From: an uncultured Eubacteriales bacterium
Lineage (GTDB): Bacteria > Bacillota > Clostridia > Oscillospirales > Acutalibacteraceae
Length of the DNA stretch: 64,000 nt
Direction of reading: 5' to 3'
Assembly: GCA_934444365.1 (NCBI GenBank)
Contig: CAKSCM010000002.1
Coordinates: forward strand, 169,847 to 233,846
Within the stretch, counting starts at the first letter, position 1, and the number at the start of each line of letters is the position of its first letter. Of this stretch, positions 49,814 through 59,292 are shown one piece after another. The notes under the pieces are model-generated. The model saw only the letters and a list, made by a program, of their open reading frames with translations. It searched no databases and was not told the origin of the DNA. A program made the translations under genes and the position numbers.

Positions 49814-52189
49814 TCAGTGCTCGGCCGAAAACTTCTTTATGTTCGAGGCATTGACGTACTTTTGCGCCACGCCGTTTTCGATTACCACAAGGGTCGGGGC
49901 CTGCTTTATACCAAACTCTACCGACATCCCGGCATTTTCCTCGGCGTCAACGGCGGTGAAATTAATTCCGGCCTTGTCGAGCATCGCCTTTGCGGCACGG
50001 CAGTTAGGGCAGGTTTTTGTGGTAAAAAGGTATATTCCGTCGCCGCACTGCTTATCGCTTTGGGCGGTTGCTGCCGTATTGTCAGCACACTCCTTTACAG
50101 GGGAGGAGGTCATTTTTGATGTGGCTATGTTGTAGAGCTTGCGCTCTTTAAATTCCTGGGTCTTTCCGGCGTTCCAGTTTTGTACCGGGCGGTAGTAGCC
50201 GGTAATACGGCTGTAAACCTCCGAGGGTTCGCCGCATTTCGGACAGGTATAATGCTCGCCCGAAATATATCCGTGTGTACGGCAGACCGAATAGGTCGGC
50301 GAAATGGTGTAGTAGGGAAGACGGTGATTTTCGGCAATACGGCGAACCAGCGTTGCGGCAGCCTTCCAGTCGGGGAGCTTTTCTCCGATAAAGGCATGGA
50401 ATACCGTACCGGAGGTATACAGGGTCTGAAGCTGATCCTGAATGGCAAGAGCCGAGAAAATGTCGTCGGTGTATCCTACGGGAAGATGCGAGCTGTTGGT
50501 GTAGTAGGGAACATCGCTGTTTTCGGAGGCTGTTATAATGTCCGGATAACGCTTTTTGTCATGCTTCGCAAGACGGTAAGAGGTCGATTCGGCCGGAGTA
50601 GCCTCAAGATTGTAAAGATCGCCGTACTGCTCCTGATAATCCGAAAGGCGCTCTCTCATGTGGTTTAAAACGTCAATTGCAAACTGCTGGGTTTTTTCAT
50701 GGGTCAGGTCTGCTCTAAGCCACCTTGCGTTAAGACCGGCTTCGTTCATGCCGACAAGTCCTATTGTCGAAAAATGGTTATCAAACGAGCCGAGATAGTG
50801 CTTGGTATATGGATAAAGTCCTTCGCTCAGCAGCCTGGTTATTATCGTGCGCTTGGTTTTGAGCGAACGGGCCGCAATGTCCATCATGTGATCAAGATGG
50901 TTGTAGAACTCCTTTTCATCGGCCGAAATGTAGGCTATTCTCGGGAGATTTATCGTAACAACACCCACCGAACCGGTCGATTCGCCGCTGCCGAAGAATC
51001 CTCCGGATTTTTTCCTGAGCTCCCTTAAATCCAGACGCAACCTGCAGCACATGCTCCTTACGTCGCTGGGCTCCATGTCGCTGTTTATGTAGTTGGAGAA
51101 ATAGGGGGTGCCGTATTTCGAGGTCATTTCAAACAACAGCTTGTTGTTTTCGGTTTCGGACCAGTCGAAATCCTTGGTTATCGAATAGGTCGGTATGGGG
51201 TACTGGAAGCCTCTTCCGTTGGCGTCTCCCTCGATCATTATTTCGATAAAGGCACGGTTTATCATGTCCATTTCGGTCTTGCAGTCTTTATATTTGAAAT
51301 CCTGCTCTTTTCCGCCGACTATGGCGTTTAATTCCGCAAGATCGTTAGGTACGGTCCAGTCAAGAGTTATGTTGGTAAAGGGGGCCTGTGTTCCCCAGCG
51401 GCTGGGGGTATTTACTCCGTATATAAAGGATTCTATGCACTTTTTAACCTCGCGATAGGTTAAATTGTCGATCTTTACAAAGGGAGCAAGGTAAGTATCG
51501 AAGGACGAAAATGCCTGAGCGCCCGCCCATTCGTTCTGCATTATGCCGAGGAAGTTGACCATCTGATTGCAAAGGGTCGAAAGATGGCTAGCCGGCGCCG
51601 AGGTTATTTTGCCGGGGATTCCGCCGAGCCCCTCTTTTATAAGCTGTTTAAGCGACCATCCGGCGCAATATCCGGTGAGCATTGCAAGATCATGTATGTG
51701 AATATCGGCGTTGCGGTGGGCGTTGGCTATTTCCTCATCGTATATTTCCGAAAGCCAGTAGTTGGCCGTTATTGCTCCCGAATTGCTTAAAATAAGACCT
51801 CCGACCGAATAAGTAACGGTGGAATTCTCCTTAACGCGCCAGTCGGTCAGGTGAACGTAGCTGTTTACAAGCTCCTTGTAATCAAGTATGGTCGATTTCA
51901 TGTTGCGGATCTTTTCGCGCTGCTTACGGTAGAGTATGTAGGTTTTTGCAACGTCGGCATAGCCGGCTTGTACAAGAACCGATTCGACGCTGTCCTGAAT
52001 GTCCTCGACGCTTATTTTTCCGTCCTTTATTTTCGGCTCGTAATCGGCCGTTACCTTAAGTGCAAGCAGATCTATAATATTCGGATTGTACTGCTTTTCG
52101 AGGGCCTCAAAGGCCTGTGTAATGGCAACGGTTATTCTCGACATATTAAAATCGGTTACCTTGCCGTCTCTTTTTACCACCTGATACAT
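49814..52189 (-). CDS. nrdD: Anaerobic ribonucleoside-triphosphate reductase fused to a glutaredoxin-like domain
   Basis: A 791-residue class III ribonucleotide reductase. An N-terminal ATP-cone (YQVVKRDGKVTDFNMSRI) provides allosteric control, and a ten-strand barrel is followed by a Cys-bearing zinc site near the C-terminus (YTCPKCGE). The glycyl-radical segment is RITGYYRPVQNWNAGK with the radical Gly at about 664. Residues about 716-791 are an added glutaredoxin/NrdH-like domain (YLFTTKTCPNCRAAKAMLD, with APTLVV as the cis-Pro motif). Class III enzymes of the NrdD2 group draw electrons from a redoxin rather than formate; the fusion and nearby trxB suggest that chemistry here. NrdR-like boxes lie over its promoter. 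Confidence 0.95.
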   Translation of the reverse strand: MYQVVKRDGKVTDFNMSRITVAITQAFEALEKQYNPNIIDLLALKVTADYEPKIKDGKISVEDIQDSVESVLVQAGYADVAKTYILYRKQREKIRNMKSTILDYKELVNSYVHLTDWRVKENSTVTYSVGGLILSNSGAITANYWLSEIYDEEIANAHRNADIHIHDLAMLTGYCAGWSLKQLIKEGLGGIPGKITSAPASHLSTLCNQMVNFLGIMQNEWAGAQAFSSFDTYLAPFVKIDNLTYREVKKCIESFIYGVNTPSRWGTQAPFTNITLDWTVPNDLAELNAIVGGKEQDFKYKDCKTEMDMINRAFIEIMIEGDANGRGFQYPIPTYSITKDFDWSETENNKLLFEMTSKYGTPYFSNYINSDMEPSDVRSMCCRLRLDLRELRKKSGGFFGSGESTGSVGVVTINLPRIAYISADEKEFYNHLDHMMDIAARSLKTKRTIITRLLSEGLYPYTKHYLGSFDNHFSTIGLVGMNEAGLNARWLRADLTHEKTQQFAIDVLNHMRERLSDYQEQYGDLYNLEATPAESTSYRLAKHDKKRYPDIITASENSDVPYYTNSSHLPVGYTDDIFSALAIQDQLQTLYTSGTVFHAFIGEKLPDWKAAATLVRRIAENHRLPYYTISPTYSVCRTHGYISGEHYTCPKCGEPSEVYSRITGYYRPVQNWNAGKTQEFKERKLYNIATSKMTSSPVKECADNTAATAQSDKQCGDGIYLFTTKTCPNCRAAKAMLDKAGINFTAVDAEENAGMSVEFGIKQAPTLVVIENGVAQKYVNASNIKKFSAEH

Positions 52190-52311
52190 TTTCTTAATTT
52201 ACCTGCCTTCCTTAACTTTCGTATTATGCCTTAATTTCCTTTTTCTTTTCATTCATGCGGCCGGCGGTATCGATGCATTTTTGCCGCTTAATATTATCAG
52301 TGACAATGTCG

Positions 52312-52339
52312 ATTATACACTATATTTTTGAAGTGTCAA
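52312..52339 (-). promoter_or_regulatory. Promoter of nrdD
   Basis: On the minus strand TTGACA (52334-52339) and TATAAT (52312-52317) are 16 bases apart, both at consensus. Confidence 0.75.
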
Positions 52340-52363
52340 TACAAAAACCACAATATCTTGTGT
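52317..52363 (-). promoter_or_regulatory. Tandem NrdR boxes at the nrdD promoter
   Basis: Box 2 (52348-52363) reads CCACAATATCTTGTGT on the plus strand, 15 of 16 to the consensus ACACwATATnTwGTGT. Box 1 (52317-52332) begins ACACTATATTTTT and keeps one good half. Their starts are 31 bases apart, about three helical turns, the spacing typical of NrdR sites. Box 1 sits between the -35 and -10 elements. Confidence 0.7.
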
Positions 52364-52382
52364 TTTGGTCTCTTTTTGCAAA

Positions 52383-53081
52383 CTATTCGTCTATGCCGCG
52401 CAATTGCACCGTTTCAAAATACGGCCGGGCGGCTTCTTTCATTTTTTCAAGCTTTTCAAGCGAGCAGGGGGACATTCCGTCGCCGATTATATCGTCGGAA
52501 ATTCTAAAATTCTGAATAAAGTATTTCTTTGCCCCGCCTATCCACTTTGCGAGCAGCAGGATGTCGACAGCGCTGTGCAGCTCGTCCGCCACGGTGGTGC
52601 GAAGCTCGTAATCAATGCCGCTTGCAGCAAGGATATCGGCACTGTGTTTCACCTGCTCGGTTACGTCAAAGGCTACGCCGCAGGTTTCGGAGTATTTAAG
52701 CGGCGAATTTTTGACATCCATCGCCGCGTAATCAACAAGTCCTTTTTTTAAAAGATTGTCAAGCCGCTCGGGAAAGCAGCCGTTGGTGTCAAGCTTGACC
52801 TTGAAGCCGAGCTCCTTTACCGCGCGCAAAAAATCCTCGGTGTCGGGTTGTAAAAGGGGCTCGCCGCCGGTAAGGCAAATGCCGTCAATAAGTCCGCGGC
52901 GTTTATTTAAAAAGTCAAAAAAATAATCGTTCGGTATCTCTTTGGGGGTATTGGTTCCGGTGACCAGGGATGCGTTGTGACAGAATTTGCAGCGCAGGTT
53001 GCAACCGGCGGTAAAAACCGTAGCGGCCAGATTACCCGGAAAATCAAGCAGTGAAAGCTTTTGCAGTCCGCATATTTTCAT
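52383..53081 (-). CDS. nrdG: Anaerobic ribonucleotide reductase activating protein (radical SAM)
   Basis: A 232-residue activase that generates the glycyl radical on NrdD. The radical-SAM cluster motif is CNLRCKFCHN (Cys-x3-Cys-x2-Cys), followed by the SAM-binding GGEPLLQ and a C-terminal half of the pyruvate-formate-lyase-activase type. It begins MKICGLQKLSLLDFPGNLAATVFTAGC, usual for the longer NrdG form. It precedes nrdD on the same strand, but a separate consensus promoter lies between the two. Confidence 0.93.
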   Translation of the reverse strand: MKICGLQKLSLLDFPGNLAATVFTAGCNLRCKFCHNASLVTGTNTPKEIPNDYFFDFLNKRRGLIDGICLTGGEPLLQPDTEDFLRAVKELGFKVKLDTNGCFPERLDNLLKKGLVDYAAMDVKNSPLKYSETCGVAFDVTEQVKHSADILAASGIDYELRTTVADELHSAVDILLLAKWIGGAKKYFIQNFRISDDIIGDGMSPCSLEKLEKMKEAARPYFETVQLRGIDE

Positions 53082-53739
53082 TTTTTCTATCAGCCTTTTG
53101 GCAAAAAATATCGCGCTATCGACACCGCTTATAAAAACCGGGTTTTACGGCGTTTTTTCAGTCGTAGGGTCTGAAAAAACCTTATCACCAAAGAACGGCC
53201 GGCTTTCCGGAAAAGGTATCGATTAACGCTGGCAACACAAAGTATAGCATATAAGGGGATTCAAATCAACTATATATTGTGCCGAAAATGTCCGGGTGTT
53301 TTTATGCAAGTTGGCATCGGGTGTTGAATTGGCGACGTTGACAACTGATAAATTAAGTATTTAAGATAGCTAAAAACAAGCAGGATCAAGCAGACCGAAA
53401 AGCGCTTTTTTGAAGGCTTTTGCTGCCTTTTAAGCTTCATCGGTGCGCCGAAAAATGCGCCAGGATAATACGGGGTTAACTCGGGAACCCGAAAAGCACA
53501 GAGGATAAAAACATGTCGCCAATAAAATAAATTAAATTTTAAGGCCCGGGGAAATTGACACGGCTGCAAATGTATACTAAAATATAAAGTAATTAAGACG
53601 GACTCCGGTATATGCTAGGAGCCTGCAGCAATGCACGGTTTAAAATATTGGTTTTCGGCAGCGTTTTTCGTCCGGAGGCATATTTTACGGAGCTTGGTCT
53701 TTTTAGGATTTTCACAGGGGAAGTTGGGGAAATTAAAAC
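53082..53739. other. Long intergenic region between divergent nrdG and cimA
   Basis: No gene is supported. It contains a perfect AT-rich 10-base stem (53152-53180), a patch of small imperfect repeats around 53390-53490, and the cimA promoter (53555-53583) with a leader of about 150 bases. No T-box or known amino-acid leader motif was recognised. Confidence 0.5.
53555..53583 (+). promoter_or_regulatory. Promoter of cimA-leuC-leuD
   Basis: TTGACA (53555-53560), 17 bases, TAAAAT (53578-53583). Confidence 0.65.
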
Positions 53740-55341
53740 ATGAAAATTCAGATACTCGACTCAACCCTTCGCGAGGGTGCGCAAAGCGAAGGAATATCAT
53801 TTTCGGTGGAGGATAAGCTGCACATAGTTCGGTGTCTCGACCGGCTGGGGATAGATATAATCGAATGCGGTTTTCCGGTTACGGTTAAGGAAAAGGAGTT
53901 TTTTAAAAGACTTCATTCGCTGAAACTTGAGCATTCGCGTCTTTCGGCCTTTTGCGCCACGCGGCGAAAAGGACTAAGGTGCGAGGAGGATCCTATATTC
54001 GCCGATGTTTTAGAGTGCGATACACCCTATGTAACCCTTTTCGGAAAGTGCCATTCCCTGCATGTCGAGGAGGTTATAGGGACAAGCCTTGAAGAAAACC
54101 TTAAAATGATTGAGCAGTCGTGCGCGTATTTTGCGGCGTGCGGTAAAAAGGTCATTTTCGACGCCGAGCATTTTTTTGACGGCTATAAGTATAATTCCGA
54201 TTATGCGATCGAGTGCATTCGGGCGGCACAGCACGGCGGCGCCGAGACGATTTGTCTTTGCGATACAAGCGGCGGATGTATGCCGTGGGAGTTGTCGTCG
54301 ATTACCGCCGCGGCGGTCGAAAAAACCGATAATGTCAATATAGGAATACATTGCCATAACGATTGCGGACTGGCAAGCGCGCTTAGCCTTTGCGGGGTTA
54401 AAAGCGGGGCCAAACAGGTGCAGGGGACATTGCTCGGAATAGGCGAGCGGTGCGGAAACGCCCCTCTTTACGCCGTTATAGCCGATTTGCAGCTGAAAAT
54501 GGGATATGAGTGTATAAGCGATGAGGCGCTCGAGCACCTGACCCATATATCCAACGAGATCGCCGAGATATGCAATATATCGATAAAACGCGGAGAGCCG
54601 TTTGTCGGGCGAAGCGCCTTTTCGCACAAGGCCGGAACCCATGTTGACAGCGTTATGAAGGATCCGTCGACCCTTGAGCATATTCCGCCCGAAAAGGTCG
54701 GCAATGTAAGACGGATGCTGACAAGCGAGATGAGCGGCCGCGCGGCGATTTACCGTCGGACAAGACGGGTGGCGCCGGATGTAAGCAAGGATTCGCCCGA
54801 GCTCGGCAAAATTTTGTCGGAGCTTCAAAGGCTCGAATACATGGGCTATCAGTTTGAGGGGGCGTCCGCCGGGTTTGACCTGATGGTCAAAAGGGTGCTC
54901 GGCAGCATTGAGCCGTCATTTGAGCTGGTTTCCTACCGTGTGCTTGACGAGCTGCCTTACGAGCGCGGCTGTTCGGCGACGGCCACTATAAAAATCAGGG
55001 TCGGCGGTCAGCTTAAAATATCGGCCGCCGAGGGAGACGGTCCGGTAAACGCACTCGATAAGGCCTTAAGGGAGGCGCTCGGATTTTTCTATCCGGTGCT
55101 CTCAAGCGTTCATCTTATCGATTATAAGGTGCGTGTTCTCGAGTCGAAGGAGGCCACGGCCTCGGTGGTACGGGTACTTATTACCTCCACCGACGGGAAT
55201 GAGGTCTGGTCCACCGTCGGTGTTTCTTCGAATATAATCGAGGCCAGCTTTAACGCGCTGGTCGATTCTATAGAATATAAGCTTAAGGTTATGAATAATC
55301 TTTGCGGTGCGTCAGAAAAGGGCGAAACCGCTCGGCAATAG
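53740..55341 (+). CDS. cimA: (R)-citramalate synthase
   Basis: A 533-residue enzyme that condenses pyruvate and acetyl-CoA to citramalate, the threonine-independent entry to isoleucine. The HMGL-type TIM barrel begins [19 protein letters not shown] with the metal and catalytic residues, and includes [11 protein letters not shown] (typical of the CimA subfamily rather than isopropylmalate synthase) and HCHNDCGLA. The C-terminal LeuA-like allosteric dimer domain spans about 410-520. AAGTTGGGGAAATT precedes the ATG. It is followed by leuC and leuD, whose products also isomerise citramalate. Confidence 0.9.
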   Translation: MKIQILDSTLREGAQSEGISFSVEDKLHIVRCLDRLGIDIIECGFPVTVKEKEFFKRLHSLKLEHSRLSAFCATRRKGLRCEEDPIFADVLECDTPYVTLFGKCHSLHVEEVIGTSLEENLKMIEQSCAYFAACGKKVIFDAEHFFDGYKYNSDYAIECIRAAQHGGAETICLCDTSGGCMPWELSSITAAAVEKTDNVNIGIHCHNDCGLASALSLCGVKSGAKQVQGTLLGIGERCGNAPLYAVIADLQLKMGYECISDEALEHLTHISNEIAEICNISIKRGEPFVGRSAFSHKAGTHVDSVMKDPSTLEHIPPEKVGNVRRMLTSEMSGRAAIYRRTRRVAPDVSKDSPELGKILSELQRLEYMGYQFEGASAGFDLMVKRVLGSIEPSFELVSYRVLDELPYERGCSATATIKIRVGGQLKISAAEGDGPVNALDKALREALGFFYPVLSSVHLIDYKVRVLESKEATASVVRVLITSTDGNEVWSTVGVSSNIIEASFNALVDSIEYKLKVMNNLCGASEKGETARQ

Positions 55342-55352
55342 GGGTAGCAAAA

Positions 55353-56633
55353 ATGGGAATGACCTGTACGCAAAAAATTCTTGCTCATGCGGCCGGACTG
55401 GAATCGGTCACGGCAGGGCGGCTTATCGAGGCGGAGTGTGACGTTATACTCGGTAACGATATAACCGCACCGGTCGCCGTAAAGCAGCTTGAAAAATACG
55501 GGGGACTGAAACCGAAGTATCCGGACAGAATAGCCCTTGTGCTTGACCATTTTGTGCCGAACAAGGACATAGCGGCCGCCGCTCAGTGCAGCGTTGTAAG
55601 GGGCTTTGCAAAGCAGTACGGCATTAAAAACTTTTTTGATGTCGGCGAAATGGGCATTGAACATGCCCTCTTGCCGGAAAAAGGACTGGTGCTGCCGGGA
55701 AACTGCATTATAGGCGCCGATTCGCATACCTGCACCTACGGCGCGCTCGGCGCTTTTTCGACCGGCGTCGGCTCTACCGATATTGCTTACGCCATGGCTA
55801 CGGGAAGGCTTTGGTTCAAGGTGCCGCCGGCGCTGAGGATCAATCTGACCGGGCGAAAAAAAGGAAAATATGTTACCGGCAAGGACCTGATTTTGCATCT
55901 GATAGGCAAAATAGGGGTGGAGGGCGCCTCATATAAATCGCTCGAATTTTGCGGCGAGGGCGTAGAGCTTCTTTCGATGGACGACCGCTTTACCATATGC
56001 AATATGGCAATCGAGGCCGGAGCGAAAAACGGAATTTTCCCGGTGGATGAAAAAACAAGAGAATATCTTAAAGGTCGTACCGACAGCGATTTTAAAGAGT
56101 ATACGGCAGATGACGACGCCGTGTATGAACAAACGGTCGATATAAACCTTGAGAGCCTCGGCGAAATGGTGGCTTATCCTCATTTGCCCTCGAATGTCCG
56201 CACGGCCGACCAGTTTAAAAAGGATAAAATAGCCATAGATCAGGTGGTAATAGGCTCTTGCACAAACGGCAGGATAAGCGATATGAGGGCGGCGGCCGAA
56301 ATTTTAAGAGGCAGGAAAAAGAATAAAAACGTCCGTCTTATAATAATTCCCGCAACGCAGGAAATTTACCGCCGATGTATAAAAGAGGGGCTCGTTGAGG
56401 TGTTTTTGGACGCCGGAGCGGCTGTCTCAACGCCGACATGCGGCCCGTGTCTCGGCGGATATATGGGTGTTCTGGATAACGGTGAAAGGTGCGTTTCGAC
56501 CACCAATCGGAATTTTGTCGGCCGTATGGGACATACCGGCTCTGAGGTTTACCTTGCGTCGCCTTATGTTGCGGCGGCGTCGGCTGTGGCGGGGGTTATC
56601 TGTTCGCCGCGGGAATTGACGGGGGAGGAATAA
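55353..56633 (+). CDS. leuC: 3-isopropylmalate/(R)-citramalate dehydratase large subunit
   Basis: A 426-residue aconitase-type subunit of the shorter bacterial/archaeal LeuC class. Cluster ligands are in VIGSCTNGR (first Cys) and [10 protein letters not shown] (second and third Cys). [23 protein letters not shown] is the substrate block. The ATG at 55353 begins [15 protein letters not shown], the conserved start; in-frame codons upstream overlap the end of cimA and do not fit. It isomerises isopropylmalate in leucine synthesis and citramalate in isoleucine synthesis. The small subunit follows after 2 bases. Confidence 0.93.
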   Translation: MGMTCTQKILAHAAGLESVTAGRLIEAECDVILGNDITAPVAVKQLEKYGGLKPKYPDRIALVLDHFVPNKDIAAAAQCSVVRGFAKQYGIKNFFDVGEMGIEHALLPEKGLVLPGNCIIGADSHTCTYGALGAFSTGVGSTDIAYAMATGRLWFKVPPALRINLTGRKKGKYVTGKDLILHLIGKIGVEGASYKSLEFCGEGVELLSMDDRFTICNMAIEAGAKNGIFPVDEKTREYLKGRTDSDFKEYTADDDAVYEQTVDINLESLGEMVAYPHLPSNVRTADQFKKDKIAIDQVVIGSCTNGRISDMRAAAEILRGRKKNKNVRLIIIPATQEIYRRCIKEGLVEVFLDAGAAVSTPTCGPCLGGYMGVLDNGERCVSTTNRNFVGRMGHTGSEVYLASPYVAAASAVAGVICSPRELTGEE

Positions 56634-56635
56634 AA

Positions 56636-57112
56636 ATGGTGCTAAACGGCAAGGTTTTTTTGTTCGGGGACGATGTCAATACCGACGTAATTATTCCGGC
56701 AAGGTTTTTAAACACTTCTGATCCTTCGGTTCTGGCGAGCCATTGTATGGAGGATATCGATTCTGATTTTTGCAAGAATGTCAAAAAAGGCGACATCATA
56801 GTGGCCGGTCATAATTTCGGGTGCGGTTCGTCGCGCGAGCATGCTCCTATCGCGATACAAGCGGCCGGTGTTTCCTGTGTTATAGCCGAGAGCTTTGCCC
56901 GTATTTTTTATCGCAACAGTATAAATATCGGGCTGCCTATTTTGGAGTGCGAGCGGGCCTGCCAGAGTGTTAAAGCCGGTGATGAGTTAAGTGTCGATCT
57001 CGAAAAGGGCATTATCACCGACATTACCACCGGAGAAAAATTCGAGGCCGAGCCTTTTCCTGCTTTTATAAGGGATATTATCGATCGCGGAGGCCTTTTT
57101 TCGAAAAAATAA
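56636..57112 (+). CDS. leuD: 3-isopropylmalate/(R)-citramalate dehydratase small subunit
   Basis: A 158-residue partner of LeuC. It has the swivel-domain signature [16 protein letters not shown] near the N-terminus, [21 protein letters not shown] with the active-site Ser/Arg, and [19 protein letters not shown]. It is translationally linked to leuC (2-base gap, start directly after GGGGGAGGAATAAAA). The dehydrogenase gene leuB is not in the window. Confidence 0.94.
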   Translation: MVLNGKVFLFGDDVNTDVIIPARFLNTSDPSVLASHCMEDIDSDFCKNVKKGDIIVAGHNFGCGSSREHAPIAIQAAGVSCVIAESFARIFYRNSINIGLPILECERACQSVKAGDELSVDLEKGIITDITTGEKFEAEPFPAFIRDIIDRGGLFSKK

Positions 57113-57306
57113 ATCCGGTAAAACGGGCGTTTCGACAGGCGCTGCTTTATATAATAGCGGTTTTTGTTTTAGGTTTTGCCGGCGCGCTATGAATTTGATT
57201 GTAACAAAATCGCTTGCGTCGGCGAATAAGGCTTGCGGTAGGAGTACTCGCGCCGGAGGCGTTTTCGGCCCGGGTATTTTTCGAAAAACACGGAGAATAA
57301 AATTAT

Positions 57307-58677
57307 ATGAATAAAAAAAACGACAGCGGCCGTGTTTTTTGCGGCGGCTGTATAAACGATGCTCCGCTTTATAAGGCGGTTTCGGAATATTCAGGAAAGA
57401 CGGCGGCTCGTTTTCACACGCCGGGTCATTTCGGACACGGGCTATTTGATTTAAGCTATGATTTCGACGTCACCGAAGTAAAGGGACTCGACGCCCTTTA
57501 CGAAGCCTCGGGAGTAATAGCCGAAGCCGAGAAAAAAGCCTCGGATTTTTTCGGCAGCAGGGCCACATTGTTTTCGGCCGGAGGATGCACCCTTTGTATA
57601 CAGACAATGCTTTCCTTAGCGGCCGAAAGGGCGCTTAAAACGAATGGGAAAGCGTGCGGAATTTTCGGGCGCAACTGCCACAGGAGTGCGGTTTTCGCAT
57701 CGGCGCTGATCGGGATTGATATGGTTTTTGCAAATACCCTTTTCGGACGTATTACGCCGGATGAGCTCGAAAAGGATATCCGCGAGCATCCCGATTGCGG
57801 ATTTGTTTACATAACATCGCCTGATTATTTCGGCAGAATGAGCGATATAGAGGGGATTTCGGCCGTTTGCAAAAAATACGGCTTGCCGCTGCTTGTCGAT
57901 AATGCCCACGGTACTCACCTGATACTTTCGGAAGAAAAGCTCCATCCGCTTTTGCTCGGCGCCGACATGACCGCCTGTTCGGCCCATAAGACCCTTCCGG
58001 TTTTAACCTCGGGAGCTTTTCTCAATATAGGTGATGAAGAATTCGCCGAAAAGGCCAAGGAGAAAATGGCTCTGTTCGGCTCGAGCAGTCCGTCTTATCC
58101 GGTTATGATCTCGCTTGATACGGCAAGACTGTGGTGCGAAAAAAACGGAAAAGAGGCCTTTTTGAGGGGGAAGCAGGCGACCGAAAGGCTAAAAAACACG
58201 GCCAAAAGCTGCGGATTTGCCTTCGAAGACGGGCCAAGCGATCCGTTAAGGCTTACTCTTGACGCTTACAGCGTCGGCTGTTCGGGGGAGGCTCTCGGCG
58301 AATATATGCGCTCCTTCGGTATTGAGCCGGAGTATGTAAGCGATCGGTCGGTAGTGTTTATTATAGGGCTTATGCACAGTGACGGCGAAATCGAGCTGCT
58401 CAACGATGCGATAAAGAATTTCGCGGCGAAAAAGCCGATAAAACCGCCAACCGAAGATTTTATTAGAGGAGAAAAGGCGATGTCGGTGCGCGAGGCCTTG
58501 ATTTTATCGCAATCGGAAAATGTCTCGGCCGAAGAATCGGCAGGCAGAGTGTGCGCTCAGATTGTTTGTCCCTGTCCGCCGGGAATTCCGGTTTGTATTC
58601 CCGGCGAGGTGATAACCGACGAGTCCGTTTCGCTTATGAAAAACAGCGGTATATATAATGTAAGGGTTGTAGTCTGA
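57307..58677 (+). CDS. YaaO-like Orn/Lys/Arg decarboxylase family protein
   Basis: A 456-residue fold-type I PLP enzyme. RFHTPGHFGHGLFD and VTEVKGLDALYEASG are the family start. The PLP lysine is in SAHKTLPVLTSGAFL and the PLP-interacting Asp is in LLVDNAHGTH. The C-terminal domain has CPCPPGIPVCIPGE. The length equals the short YaaO/SpeA-like class lacking the large wing domain. The substrate (arginine, lysine or ornithine) cannot be told. It begins the cluster that in Bacillus reads yaaO-tmk-yaaQ-holB-yaaT, but tmk is missing here. Confidence 0.88.
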   Translation: MNKKNDSGRVFCGGCINDAPLYKAVSEYSGKTAARFHTPGHFGHGLFDLSYDFDVTEVKGLDALYEASGVIAEAEKKASDFFGSRATLFSAGGCTLCIQTMLSLAAERALKTNGKACGIFGRNCHRSAVFASALIGIDMVFANTLFGRITPDELEKDIREHPDCGFVYITSPDYFGRMSDIEGISAVCKKYGLPLLVDNAHGTHLILSEEKLHPLLLGADMTACSAHKTLPVLTSGAFLNIGDEEFAEKAKEKMALFGSSSPSYPVMISLDTARLWCEKNGKEAFLRGKQATERLKNTAKSCGFAFEDGPSDPLRLTLDAYSVGCSGEALGEYMRSFGIEPEYVSDRSVVFIIGLMHSDGEIELLNDAIKNFAAKKPIKPPTEDFIRGEKAMSVREALILSQSENVSAEESAGRVCAQIVCPCPPGIPVCIPGEVITDESVSLMKNSGIYNVRVVV

Positions 58678-58876
58678 AAGCGGATTTTTTTCGCCGGACA
58701 ATGACACGTCAAAAGTATTTGTAATGCTTATGGCAAAGACCGATAATGCGGATTTTCAATGAACGGCATTGTGTCGGTTTGATCATACGGTGCAAAAAGT
58801 TCCTATATAATCAATATATTATTATTAAAACGACAGAAAATCCGCATAAAAATGCACAAAATTTTAAAAAATCAGA

Positions 58877-58905
58877 TTGAAATTTATCGTGTAATATGGT
58901 ATAAT
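58877..58905 (+). promoter_or_regulatory. Promoter of darA-holB-ricT
   Basis: TTGAAA (58877-58882), 17 bases, TATAAT (58900-58905). It lies in the 291-base gap where tmk would be expected; the rest of that gap shows no gene. Confidence 0.7.
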
Positions 58906-58968
58906 TCATGTGCAAAGAATGGGGCGAATGGCGGTTTATCCGCTGTTAAATAAGGAGTTGAGTATTTA

Positions 58969-59292
58969 ATGAAACTTATGCTCGCTATAGTTAATGACGA
59001 CGACGCTTCTGTGGTGTCCGGTGCGCTTAACAAGGCAGGTATACAGGTCACCAAGCTTGCCACCACGGGCGGATTTTTAAAGTCCGGCAATACGACCTTT
59101 TTAATAGGCCTTGACGATTCTCTTGTCGATACGGCGATAGAGGAAATAAGGAGCCATGCGAAAAAACGCACCCAGGTCGTGCAGGATTTTACTGCCTACG
59201 GGGTGTACAACACAATGGCAAGGCCGATGGAAATAACGGTCGGCGGTGCTACCGTTTTTGTCCTCAATGTTGAGAGGCTTGAAAAATTATGA
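58969..59292 (+). CDS. darA: Cyclic di-AMP receptor DarA/PstA (YaaQ)
   Basis: A 107-residue PII-like trimeric protein that binds cyclic di-AMP. The diagnostic TKLATTGGFLKSGNTTFLIGL (binding loop, residues about 24-44) is intact, followed by the VQDFTAYGVYNTMARPMEITVGGATVFVL segment. Its downstream target is unknown even in model species. It has its own promoter and overlaps holB by 4 bases. Confidence 0.94.
   Translation: MKLMLAIVNDDDASVVSGALNKAGIQVTKLATTGGFLKSGNTTFLIGLDDSLVDTAIEEIRSHAKKRTQVVQDFTAYGVYNTMARPMEITVGGATVFVLNVERLEKL

Noticed and set aside
53270..53569. 99-codon minus-strand frame in the nrdG-cimA gap
   Set aside because: No ribosome-binding site, odd composition and no similarity to a known family.
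54010..54828. Long open frame of 272 codons on the minus strand inside cimA
   Set aside because: It is fully antisense to a well-recognised gene, has no ribosome-binding site and no protein pattern; long antisense frames are common here because of the codon bias.
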